Assembly (NCBI GenBank): GCA_003161495.1
Contig: PMOP01000095.1
Coordinates: 1 to 6,487 of the forward strand
Length of the DNA: 6,487 nucleotides
Reading direction: 5' to 3'
Source of the DNA: Acidobacteriota bacterium
Lineage (GTDB): Bacteria > Acidobacteriota > Terriglobia > Acidiferrales > UBA7541
The translations under genes were made by a program, and so were the position numbers. Below are positions 1 through 5,737 of this stretch, one piece after another (the stretch's first letter is position 1; every line of letters begins with the position of its first letter). The notes beneath the pieces are model-generated. The model worked only from the letters and a program-made list of their open reading frames with translations, did no database searches and was not told the origin of the DNA.

Positions 1-54
1 GACGGGAGAGTTTCCTTTGACACCGCCATGGCGCGCCTGGCGGCGGATATGTAA
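1..54 (+). CDS. C-terminal tail of an unidentified protein (partial, 5' end outside window)
   Basis: Reading from base 1 in frame 1 gives 17 codons, DGRVSFDTAMARLAADM, ending at TAA (52-54). The tail reads like an amphipathic C-terminal helix, and its codon choice (gcg, cgc, ctg, gac) resembles the genes downstream. It lies on the same strand as the rest of the window and stops just before a non-coding repeat element, as a real gene end would. The fragment is too short to assign a family, and no function is claimed. Another frame could in principle be the coding one, so confidence is moderate. Confidence 0.45.
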   Translation, partial: DGRVSFDTAMARLAADM

Positions 55-71
55 CGCGAGTATTGTTACCC

Positions 72-202
72 GTAGCACAGGCACTCTTGCCTGTGCGGTT
101 TTGAAAGGTGCCGCTACATCTGGGCTCCCGCTACGGGCTGTCTGCCAGGATTCGGTTCATTCGCAATTGCGAAAACCGCACAGGCAAGAGTGCCTGTGCT
201 AC
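72..202. repeat. REP/REPIN-like element: two palindromic repeats in inverted orientation
   Basis: The left arm (72-102) and right arm (172-202) are perfect reverse complements over 31 bp, separated by 69 bp. Each arm contains its own hairpin: a 9-bp stem GCACAGGCA/TGCCTGTGC with a 4-nt loop (CTCT at 84-87, AGAG at 187-190). The spacer includes the palindrome CGCAATTGCG (162-171). Two REP-type palindromes facing each other is the REPIN/BIME layout, which is dispersed by a RAYT transposase acting in trans; no such gene is seen here. From memory, GTAGCACAGGCA-type palindromes are abundant in Acidobacteria intergenic regions and give rise to spurious ORFs there. The element could also act as a transcript-stabilising or terminating structure for the gene ending at 54. 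Confidence 0.8.
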
Positions 203-513
203 TTCGGGGCGGAGCACACGCGTGTTTTGGCATGGCACGGGATTTACTCTTCCAAACACGAAACTGCCGTATTGATTGACTCTGGTCTCGATTCCAGTAA
301 GATGAACGTACCCCTTCAAGACATTGTTTGGCCCGGGTCAGTGCATCGCACTGCATTTGTGTGTGTAGTCTCCGCCAAGTAATGGTCTTCATCCTGAAAA
401 TTTCCCCGCATTAGGCTAGTGATTGGGCCTGATGCAAAATTTGGAACCGTGCAACATCTTCCGCCAACTCGCCCCTCTCCGAGCTGCGACTTCTAGTTGA
501 GGGAGTATGAGCG
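203..513 (+). other. Intergenic region upstream of the sensor cluster, no gene seen
   Basis: No convincing coding frame lies between the repeat element and the PAS gene. Small palindromic sites are present: ACACGCGTGT (216-225), a pair CGTGTTT/AAACACG (221-227 and 254-260), and a hairpin CAGTGC-ATC-GCACTG (339-353). Any of these could be protein-binding or RNA structures, but none is diagnostic. The promoter of the four-gene cluster must lie here or further upstream, yet I found no -35/-10 pair better than chance. Confidence 0.5.
499..505 (+). promoter_or_regulatory. Ribosome binding site setting the start of the PAS gene
   Basis: The purine-rich GAGGGAG ends 8 nt before ATG 514, a normal Shine-Dalgarno spacing. 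An ATG at 507 sits closer but is in another frame that closes after about 35 codons, and the in-frame ATG at 568 has no comparable site. This supports 514 as the start. Confidence 0.7.
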
Positions 514-2241
514 ATGAATCAAAAAGGTCGGGGATTACAAGCCACAACCGCTGCAGCAAAGGGTTCGATGGCTTCCCAAGGCAGACCGTCTACCAGCCAG
601 AAATCCAAACTGTTTGACAGTTCCTTTGTCGGTACGGCCCAACAGGCGGTCGAGTTTATTACCAACATTCTCGAGTCTTCCACCGAATACTCCGTGATTG
701 CCAAGGATCTGGAGGGGAACATACTTCTTTGGAACGAAGGCGCGCGACGCCTTTATGGGTATGAGCCCGACGAAGTTGTGGGAAAAGCAAATTCCACGAT
801 ACTCCACGTGCCCGAGGACGTAGCCGCCGGTGTCCCAAATCAAATCATGCTGACGGCGCTCGAAAAAGGAAAATGGGAAGGGCCGCTTGCGCGCCAGCGA
901 AAAAACGGCGACCAATTCACGGCGCGCGTGGTGATCACTCCACGCCGCGATGTCTCGGGCAAAGCGATTGGCTTTCTTCTGATCTCGAACGACATCTCGG
1001 ATGAAATCCGTCTGACCCAGTATTCCCGAAGCCTCATTGAAGCCAGCGTGGACCCCCTAGTGACCATCAGCCCGGAAGGAAAAATCACCGACGTGAACGA
1101 GGCGACGATAAAGGTCACAGGAGCCCTTCGCGAAGAACTCATCGGCACTGACTTCGCCAATTTTTTTACGGAACCGGAAAAAGCTCGCGAGGGCTACCAG
1201 CGCGTTTTCTCGGAAGGACAGGTCACAGATTACCCGCTCACAATTCGGCACGTCGATGGTCGCCTGACGGAAGTGCTCTATAACGCCTCGGTTTACAAGG
1301 ATGCCAAAAGCAATGTGCTGGGGGTTTTCGCCGCCGCGCGGAATATTACTGGACGCAAGAAAGCCGAAGAGAAGTTTCGGGGTTTGCTCGAATCGGCCCC
1401 CGACGCGGTCGTTATTGTTAACAAGGAGGGGCGGATCACACTCGTGAATGCCCAGACCGAAAAGCTTTTCGGTTATAAACGCCAGGAGTTGCTCGACCAG
1501 CCTGTCGAAATGATTGTCCCTCAGCGCTTTCGTGGCGCGCACCCCGGACATCGGGGCGGCTTCTTCGCCAAACCTGCCACGCGTTCCATGGGAGCGGGCC
1601 TGGAACTTTACGGGCAGCGCAAGGACGGAAGCGAGTTCCCAGTGGAGATCAGCTTGAGCCCGCTGGAAACAGAAGAGGGCATGCTGGTCTCCAGCTCCAT
1701 CCGCGACATCACGGCGCAGAAGCAGGCCTCCCAGTACTCGCGCAGCCTGATTGAGGCCAGCCTGGACCCGCTGGTCACAATAAGTCCGGAAGGAAAAATC
1801 ACAGACGTCAACGAGGCCACCGCCAAAATCACGGGCGTGCGCCGCGAGGAGCTCATTGGCACGGACTTTGCAAAATATTTTACCGAACCGGAAAAAGGCC
1901 GCGAGGGCTACCAGCAGACGTTCGCCAAGGGATTCGTCACCGACTACCCTTTGACGATTCGTAACAGGGACGGGCGGCTGTTCCATGTCCTCTACAACGC
2001 TTCCGTTTATCGGGATGTGAATAATAACGTCCTGGGCGTGTTTGCCGCCGCGCGTGATATTACGCCGCTCAAAAAGGCGGAGTTGGAATTAGCCGATCAA
2101 CGCACGCGGGAGCTGGAACGGCTCGCTGAGCTCGAGAGGTTTCAAAAACTTACCGTGGGCCGCGAGTTGAAAATGATCGAGTTGAAAAAAGAAGTGGAGG
2201 AACTTAAGCGGCAGCTCACGGACCGGCCCGTGCCCGCGTGA
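514..2241 (+). CDS. Cytosolic multi-PAS sensor protein (four PAS domains, no kinase domain)
   Basis: The 575-residue product has a low-complexity N-terminus (about 1-43), then PAS1 (about 45-165), PAS2 (169-279), PAS3 (287-400) and PAS4 (407-517). It ends in a charged coiled coil (about 518-568) containing [21 protein letters not shown] domains 2, 3 and 4 each end in a recognisable (N/D)IT motif before the next linker. No H-box, ATPase, receiver, GGDEF, DNA-binding or membrane segment follows, so it can sense but cannot signal alone. PAS2 and PAS4 are about 80% identical. PAS3 has a [13 protein letters not shown] core and an AHPGHRGG stretch. The stop codon overlaps the start of the adjacent histidine kinase, implying co-translation and probable physical pairing, with this protein as input module. 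The C-terminal ELKKEV-type coil is, to my knowledge, common at the end of PAS proteins that precede a separate kinase. Ligands are unknown. Confidence 0.93.
   Translation: MNQKGRGLQATTAAAKGSMASQGRPSTSQKSKLFDSSFVGTAQQAVEFITNILESSTEYSVIAKDLEGNILLWNEGARRLYGYEPDEVVGKANSTILHVPEDVAAGVPNQIMLTALEKGKWEGPLARQRKNGDQFTARVVITPRRDVSGKAIGFLLISNDISDEIRLTQYSRSLIEASVDPLVTISPEGKITDVNEATIKVTGALREELIGTDFANFFTEPEKAREGYQRVFSEGQVTDYPLTIRHVDGRLTEVLYNASVYKDAKSNVLGVFAAARNITGRKKAEEKFRGLLESAPDAVVIVNKEGRITLVNAQTEKLFGYKRQELLDQPVEMIVPQRFRGAHPGHRGGFFAKPATRSMGAGLELYGQRKDGSEFPVEISLSPLETEEGMLVSSSIRDITAQKQASQYSRSLIEASLDPLVTISPEGKITDVNEATAKITGVRREELIGTDFAKYFTEPEKGREGYQQTFAKGFVTDYPLTIRNRDGRLFHVLYNASVYRDVNNNVLGVFAAARDITPLKKAELELADQRTRELERLAELERFQKLTVGRELKMIELKKEVEELKRQLTDRPVPA
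1018..1350 (+). repeat. Duplicated PAS domain, copy 1 (PAS2)
   Basis: Residues 169-279 align without gaps to residues 407-517 of the same protein (1732-2064), with 89 of 111 residues identical by my count. Shared blocks include [39 protein letters not shown] and VLGVFAAAR. The offset is exactly 714 bp, with a different PAS domain between the copies. Confidence 0.9.
1732..2064 (+). repeat. Duplicated PAS domain, copy 2 (PAS4)
   Basis: This is the second copy of the domain at 1018-1350. Nucleotide differences are largely at third codon positions (for example agcccggaagga against agtccggaagga), so the duplication is not recent or has been kept by selection on the protein. Substitutions cluster in the middle of the domain and in the late strands (Q/F, T/F, E/H), where PAS ligand pockets and dimer faces often lie. 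Confidence 0.9.
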
Positions 2242-3392
2242 ATATGATGAGCGGTCCAACCCCACATTATCATTTGCAGGAAGCACGACCGGACCCCGAG
2301 CCCGAATCGAGTGCGATCGAGAATGCGCGACGCGCGACGCTGAACATTCTGGAGGATTTCGCCGCGGAAAAGTGCGAGCTGGAGAGCGGTCAACGCGCGA
2401 CTCTGAACATACTCGAGGATTTCGATGCCGAGAAAAAGCGCATGGCCGGAGCTGAGCGTGCCGTGCTGAATATTCTCGAAGACTTCGCGTCCGAGAAATC
2501 GCAGCTCGAAGAATTCCAGCATTCCTTTCTGAATATTCTTGAAGATTTTTCCCAGGAAAAAAACCGGCTCGAAGGCACACAGCGCGCGGTATTGAACATT
2601 CTCGAGGATTTTGAAGGGGAAAAAGCGAACGTGGAGCTGGTGAATGAACGACTCGAAAATGAAATCCGCGATCGCAAGCACATCGAGGTGGAAATGCAAC
2701 GAACGAACATGGAACTAAGCGCAGCCAATAAGGAACTGGAAGCTTTTTCCTATTCCGTTTCTCACGATTTGCGAACGCCACTCCGCAGCATTGACGGATT
2801 CAGCCAGGCGTTGCTGGAGGATTGCGCCGATAAGCTGGACGCCACCGCGATGGATTACCTGCATCGCGTGCGCAGCGCTGCACAACGCATGGCCACCTTG
2901 ATCGACGATATGCTCAATCTCTCCCGCGTGACCCGGTGTGAATTGCGCCGCGAATCGCTCGATCTGAGCGCCATCGCGAAATCGATCGCGTCGGAGCTTC
3001 AGGAAGCGGAACCGGAGCGGCGCGTGGAGTTCGCCATCGAAGACGGCTTGACGGCCGTAGCCGATCCGCAGCTGATTCGCGTGGCGATGGAAAACCTGAT
3101 CCGCAATTCCTGGAAGTACACCTCCGGCCACCCCACTGCCCGAATTGAATTCGGCAGAAGCGACGCGAACGTCAAGGATTGTTTTTTTGTCGGAGACGAT
3201 GGCGCGGGGTTTGACCCGCGCTATGCGGCCCGTCTTTTCGGGGCCTTCCAGCGCCTGCATACGGCGAAAGAGTTTCCCGGGACGGGCGTTGGCCTCGCCA
3301 CTGTGCATCGAATCATTCACAGGCATGGCGGAGAGATTTGGGCAATTGGAGCGGTTGAAAAAGGCGCCACGTTCTATTTTACCTTGCGATGA
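2238..3392 (+). CDS. Sensor-less histidine kinase with five LNILEDF coiled-coil repeats (HisKA-HATPase)
   Basis: The 384-residue product starts at GTG 2238, whose last two bases form part of the upstream TGA (GTGA overlap). No good Shine-Dalgarno is visible, which fits translational coupling; ATG 2244 or 2247 are alternatives. Residues 32-136 are five exact 21-residue repeats built on LNILEDFxxEKxxLE, followed by more coil to about 168. HisKA follows, with phospho-acceptor His176 in [12 protein letters not shown]. The N-box has Asn286 and Asn290, the G1 box is D320-D-G-A-G324 (DDG rather than the common DNG), and the G2 box is GTGVGLA at 348. The protein ends immediately after the ATPase fold. 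There is no sensor domain or membrane helix. The H-box resembles cyanobacterial phytochrome-type (Cph1-like) kinases, and the next gene is an Rcp1-type regulator, its expected phosphorylation partner. Input probably comes from the PAS protein encoded just upstream. Confidence 0.94.
   Translation: MNMMSGPTPHYHLQEARPDPEPESSAIENARRATLNILEDFAAEKCELESGQRATLNILEDFDAEKKRMAGAERAVLNILEDFASEKSQLEEFQHSFLNILEDFSQEKNRLEGTQRAVLNILEDFEGEKANVELVNERLENEIRDRKHIEVEMQRTNMELSAANKELEAFSYSVSHDLRTPLRSIDGFSQALLEDCADKLDATAMDYLHRVRSAAQRMATLIDDMLNLSRVTRCELRRESLDLSAIAKSIASELQEAEPERRVEFAIEDGLTAVADPQLIRVAMENLIRNSWKYTSGHPTARIEFGRSDANVKDCFFVGDDGAGFDPRYAARLFGAFQRLHTAKEFPGTGVGLATVHRIIHRHGGEIWAIGAVEKGATFYFTLR
2331..2645 (+). 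repeat. Five tandem 63-bp units encoding 21-residue LNILEDF repeats
   Basis: Units cover kinase residues 32-52, 53-73, 74-94, 95-115 and 116-136. LNILEDF occurs in all five and EK follows two residues later each time. Leu starts the motif at residues 35, 56, 77, 98 and 119, a period of exactly 21, which is three heptads; this fits one continuous parallel coiled coil. The five DNA copies of the motif use different synonymous codons (ctggag, ctcgag, ctcgaa, cttgaa, ctcgag for LE), so the array is not a fresh slippage product. Confidence 0.93.
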
Positions 3393-3419
3393 ATTTGACG
3401 ATGTTGGGAGGAAATAAGC

Positions 3420-3863
3420 ATGGAAACAAAAACGATTCTCCTGGTGGAAGACAACGCGGACGATGAGGCTCTCACCTTTCGCGCGCTAATGAAAAACAAC
3501 ATCAGCAATCAACTCGTCGTCGCGCGTGACGGCGCTGAGGCGCTCGACTATTTGTTCGCGACCGGAAAATATTCCGGAAGGGACGTAAGTCTGGGCCCGC
3601 AGGTAGTCCTGCTGGACCTGAACCTGCCAAAAGTCAGCGGCCTGGAAGTATTGCGCCAGTTGCGGGCCAATGAACGCACAAAACTTCTTCCCGTGGTCAT
3701 TCTGACTTCCTCCAACGAAGACCAGGACCGGCTCCAGGGGTACGACTCCGGCGCGAACAGCTATGTGCGCAAGCCCGTGGACTTCAATCAATTCGTTGAA
3801 TCCGTGCGCCAGCTGGGTTTGTACTGGCTGATTCTCAACGAACAGCCTCCGGCCAGGAGATAA
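3420..3863 (+). CDS. Stand-alone Rcp1-type response regulator (single REC domain)
   Basis: The 147-residue protein is one receiver domain with all signature residues: acidic pocket Glu10-Asp11, phospho-acceptor Asp66 in LLDLNLP, Thr96 in LTSS and Lys118 in VRKPVD. An extended alpha1 (NADDEALTFRALMKNN) and the ending QLGLYWLILNE are typical of the regulators that partner cyanobacterial phytochrome-like kinases (Rcp1 family). There is no output domain, so it would act by protein-protein contact, as a relay intermediate, or as a phosphate sink. A strong GGGAGGA (3406-3412) lies 7 nt before the ATG. The gene starts 27 bp after the kinase stop and ends 2 bp before the next start, so it is almost certainly in the same operon. 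Its kinase is most likely the LNILEDF-repeat protein. Confidence 0.95.
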   Translation: METKTILLVEDNADDEALTFRALMKNNISNQLVVARDGAEALDYLFATGKYSGRDVSLGPQVVLLDLNLPKVSGLEVLRQLRANERTKLLPVVILTSSNEDQDRLQGYDSGANSYVRKPVDFNQFVESVRQLGLYWLILNEQPPARR

Positions 3864-3865
3864 CC

Positions 3866-5452
3866 ATGGGGATTCCACTGCGCCTGCTGCTCATCGAAGA
3901 TTCCGAAAATGACGCCGCCCTGCTGCTTCGCGAATTGCGGCGAGGCGACTATGACGTGCAGATGCAACGCGTGGATGAGGCTCCCGATTTGGAAGCTGCT
4001 TTTCAAAAGCAGAGCTGGGACCTGATCATCTCCGATTTTTCCATGCCGCATTTTTCCGGCCCCGATGCGTTGCGCATGCTGAAGTCCGCGGGGAGCGAGA
4101 TCCCTTTCATTTTTGTTTCCGGAACGATTGGAGAAGAAACAGCCGTGGCGGCGCTTCGGGAAGGGGCCCAGGATTATTTGATGAAGACGAACCTGAAGCG
4201 GCTCGTTCCCGCGGTCCAGCGCGCGCTTCAGGAAGCCGAGGATCGAAAGCAGCGAAAAAAAATGGAACAGCAGGTGCAACTCCTTCAGAAATTCGAGGCC
4301 ATCGGAAAATTAGCCGGCGGCATCGCGCACGATTTTAACAACGTGATCGGCGCGATTCTTGGATGGGCGGAAATGGGCTGCACGGAAGAGCCGCCGGGAA
4401 CGGTTTCCCACGACCGCTTTCAGAAAATCCGTGACCAAGCCAATTGGGCCGCGAGGCTCACTTCCCAACTCCTTGCCTTTGCGCGCCGCCAGAGGCTGCA
4501 ACCGCTGAAAACGGATCTCAACAATCTCGTGCTGGAGGGTGTAAGCCTCCTGCGCAGGGTGATCGGGGAGCATATCGAAGTTCGCGTGGTGACAGCGCCC
4601 GATCTGCGCGTCGTGATGATCGACCCCGCGCAAATCGAGCAAGTGCTGATGAATTTGTGCCTCAATGCGCGGGACGCCATGCCCAATGGCGGACGGCTCA
4701 TCATCGAGACGCAAAACTTTGAGATCGACCAGGAATTCTGCCGCGTGCATTCCTACGCAAGAACGGGAAGTTTTGATCTGTTGTCCGTGTCGGACACGGG
4801 CGTCGGGATGGACGCAGCAACGGCCGAGCGCGTCTTCGAGCCTTTCTTTACGACCAAGGAAACCGGCAAAGGCACGGGCCTCGGCCTGGCCACGGTGTAT
4901 GGCATCGTCAAGCAGCACGATGGTTTCATTCATCTGTATAGTGAACCGGGAAAAGGGACCACATTCCGCATTTATCTTCCTGCCAGCAGCGGAGCAGCCA
5001 AGCCGCGCGAGCCGGAACGCGGTGAGCAAATCCTCAAGGGGACAGAGACGATTCTTCTTGCTGAGGATAACGAAGGCCTTCAGGAAGCGGCCGTGGAGAT
5101 GCTGCAAAAGCTCGGCTATTGCGTCGTTGCGGCATCGAACGGAGCGGAAGCGGTTCAAATTTTTACGGAAAATCCCGGCAAGTTCGATCTGATCATTTTA
5201 GATGTGGTCATGCCCAAAGTGTCGGGGCCGGAGGCGTTATCGCAAATGATTGCGGTGCGTTCCGATTTGCGAGTTATTTTTTCCACCGGCTACACGGCGG
5301 AAGCGGCATCCCTGAATTCCCTTGCGGATCAAGGCGCTTCCTTCCTGCAGAAGCCTTACAGCATGAAAAACCTCGGCCAGGCTGTGCGGGGCTCCCTGGA
5401 TCGCCCCCGAATTGCGTTTGTCCCGATCGCAGCCAGCGAAATACATTCTTAG
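3866..5452 (+). CDS. Hybrid kinase with receivers at both ends (REC-HisKA-HATPase-REC)
   Basis: The 528-residue soluble protein opens with a receiver (about 4-122; Glu11-Asp12, Asp57 in ISDFSMP, Lys107), then a short helix. HisKA follows with His155 in GGIAHDFNN, an NtrB-like H-box. The HATPase has an N-box (Asn263, Asn267), a G1 box D310-T-G-V-G314, the FEPFFTTK motif and a G2 box GKGTGLGLA from 334. A second receiver spans about 395-515 (Glu400-Asp401, Asp446 in ILDVVMP, Thr474, Lys496). The first receiver could gate the kinase on phosphorylation by another kinase, and the second is the usual hybrid target. AGGAGA (3855-3860), inside the end of the previous gene, sits 5 nt before the ATG, only 2 bp after its stop. 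No HPt domain is present, so onward transfer needs an HPt protein encoded elsewhere or direct use of the receivers. Confidence 0.95.
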   Translation: MGIPLRLLLIEDSENDAALLLRELRRGDYDVQMQRVDEAPDLEAAFQKQSWDLIISDFSMPHFSGPDALRMLKSAGSEIPFIFVSGTIGEETAVAALREGAQDYLMKTNLKRLVPAVQRALQEAEDRKQRKKMEQQVQLLQKFEAIGKLAGGIAHDFNNVIGAILGWAEMGCTEEPPGTVSHDRFQKIRDQANWAARLTSQLLAFARRQRLQPLKTDLNNLVLEGVSLLRRVIGEHIEVRVVTAPDLRVVMIDPAQIEQVLMNLCLNARDAMPNGGRLIIETQNFEIDQEFCRVHSYARTGSFDLLSVSDTGVGMDAATAERVFEPFFTTKETGKGTGLGLATVYGIVKQHDGFIHLYSEPGKGTTFRIYLPASSGAAKPREPERGEQILKGTETILLAEDNEGLQEAAVEMLQKLGYCVVAASNGAEAVQIFTENPGKFDLIILDVVMPKVSGPEALSQMIAVRSDLRVIFSTGYTAEAASLNSLADQGASFLQKPYSMKNLGQAVRGSLDRPRIAFVPIAASEIHS

Positions 5453-5520
5453 CCTGCGGACTCTTGCCGTCGATCGGCGTCCTGGCGGCACAAAAAGAGC
5501 CAAAATGCGAAGGGCCGGCG

Positions 5521-5571
5521 CAATTGTCCGGCAACGCTGAGTATGCTATTCTTTTGCACTCAATTGTGCGG
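5521..5571 (+). promoter_or_regulatory. Pair of 11-bp direct repeats flanking the promoter (candidate operator)
   Basis: CAATTGTCCGG (5521-5531) and CAATTGTGCGG (5561-5571) match at 10 of 11 positions, 40 bp apart start to start (about four helical turns). The first overlaps the -35 box and the second covers the predicted transcription start. This spacing would suit a regulator binding both sites on one DNA face. No regulator is identified. Confidence 0.35.
5524..5552 (+). promoter_or_regulatory. Candidate sigma-70-type promoter for the mqnD-like gene
   Basis: TTGTCC (5524-5529) and TATTCT (5547-5552) are separated by exactly 17 bp, each matching four of six consensus positions. A TG one base upstream of the -10 (5544-5545) adds an extended -10 element. 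Transcription would begin near 5559, giving a leader of about 180 nt. The match is by eye only. Confidence 0.45.
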
Positions 5572-5593
5572 ATTCCTCAGAAATGGAATCCGC
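5568..5593 (+). promoter_or_regulatory. Leader hairpin (9-bp perfect inverted repeat)
   Basis: GCGGATTCC (5568-5576) and GGAATCCGC (5585-5593) are perfect reverse complements around an 8-nt loop. The hairpin would form close to the 5' end of the predicted mqnD transcript. No T-run follows, so it is unlikely to be a terminator. It may be an operator half-site pair or a 5' mRNA-stabilising stem. Confidence 0.45.
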
Positions 5594-5715
5594 TCCAGAC
5601 GTTCCTCTCCGTGACGCGGTGTGGCGTCGATTTTCCTGTGACTCCGGAGTGCCTGATAAATCAACAGGCCAGAGTGACTCTGCAGTCGCCTCACCGGCCG
5701 TTGGGAAAACGACAA

Positions 5716-5724
5716 AAGGGAGAG
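5716..5724 (+). promoter_or_regulatory. Distant ribosome binding site of the mqnD-like gene
   Basis: AAGGGAGAG is the only Shine-Dalgarno-like stretch before the gene, but it ends 13 nt before ATG 5738, longer than usual. An in-frame TTG at 5726 is too close to it. ATG 5738 is preferred because it is the only ATG before the conserved motif, but the true start is not settled. Confidence 0.5.
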
Positions 5725-5737
5725 ATTGCGTACCGCA

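Larger units (their letters stand above)
5453..5737 (+). other. Intergenic leader region between the hybrid kinase and mqnD-like gene
   Basis: No gene is supported here. No clear intrinsic terminator for the cluster is visible: the best stem, TGCCGTC/GGCGGCA (5465-5471 with 5484-5490), includes a T-G pair and is followed by A residues rather than T. The remainder holds the candidate promoter, a pair of 11-mers and several small inverted repeats: GACGC/GCGTC (5613-5617 with 5624-5628), the palindrome ACTCCGGAGT (5641-5650) and GCCTG/CAGGC (5651-5655 with 5665-5669). The long, hairpin-rich leader could carry post-transcriptional control, but it matches no riboswitch that I recognise. Confidence 0.6.

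Noticed and set aside
276..304. TTGACT with AAGATG 17 bp downstream as a promoter of the sensor cluster
   Set aside because: The -35 is good, but the -10 matches only two of six positions and lies more than 200 bp from the start codon. Other pairs closer to 514 are no better.
17..382. 121-codon open frame on the + strand upstream of the PAS gene
   Set aside because: It runs through the nested palindrome element, has no ribosome binding site, and its sequence (STGTLACAV) is simply the translated repeat. The overlapping minus-strand frames at 114-392 and 131-319 have the same origin.
1057..1986. 309-codon open frame antisense to the PAS gene
   Set aside because: It is a shadow of the GC-rich third-position pattern of the real gene, and its length is inflated by the duplicated PAS domain. 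The + strand frame has clear conserved domains across the whole stretch.
2089..2781. 230-codon open frame antisense to the kinase start, with repeated NPRECS-like units
   Set aside because: The apparent repeats are the reverse reading of the LNILEDF array. The sense strand explains it fully.
4310..5158. 282-codon antisense open frame within the hybrid kinase
   Set aside because: The opposite strand encodes intact HisKA, HATPase and receiver motifs, and the antisense product has no recognisable domain.
5465..5490. Stem-loop after the hybrid kinase as an intrinsic terminator
   Set aside because: The 7-bp stem includes a T-G pair, has a 12-nt loop and is followed by an A-run rather than a T-run on the transcribed strand.
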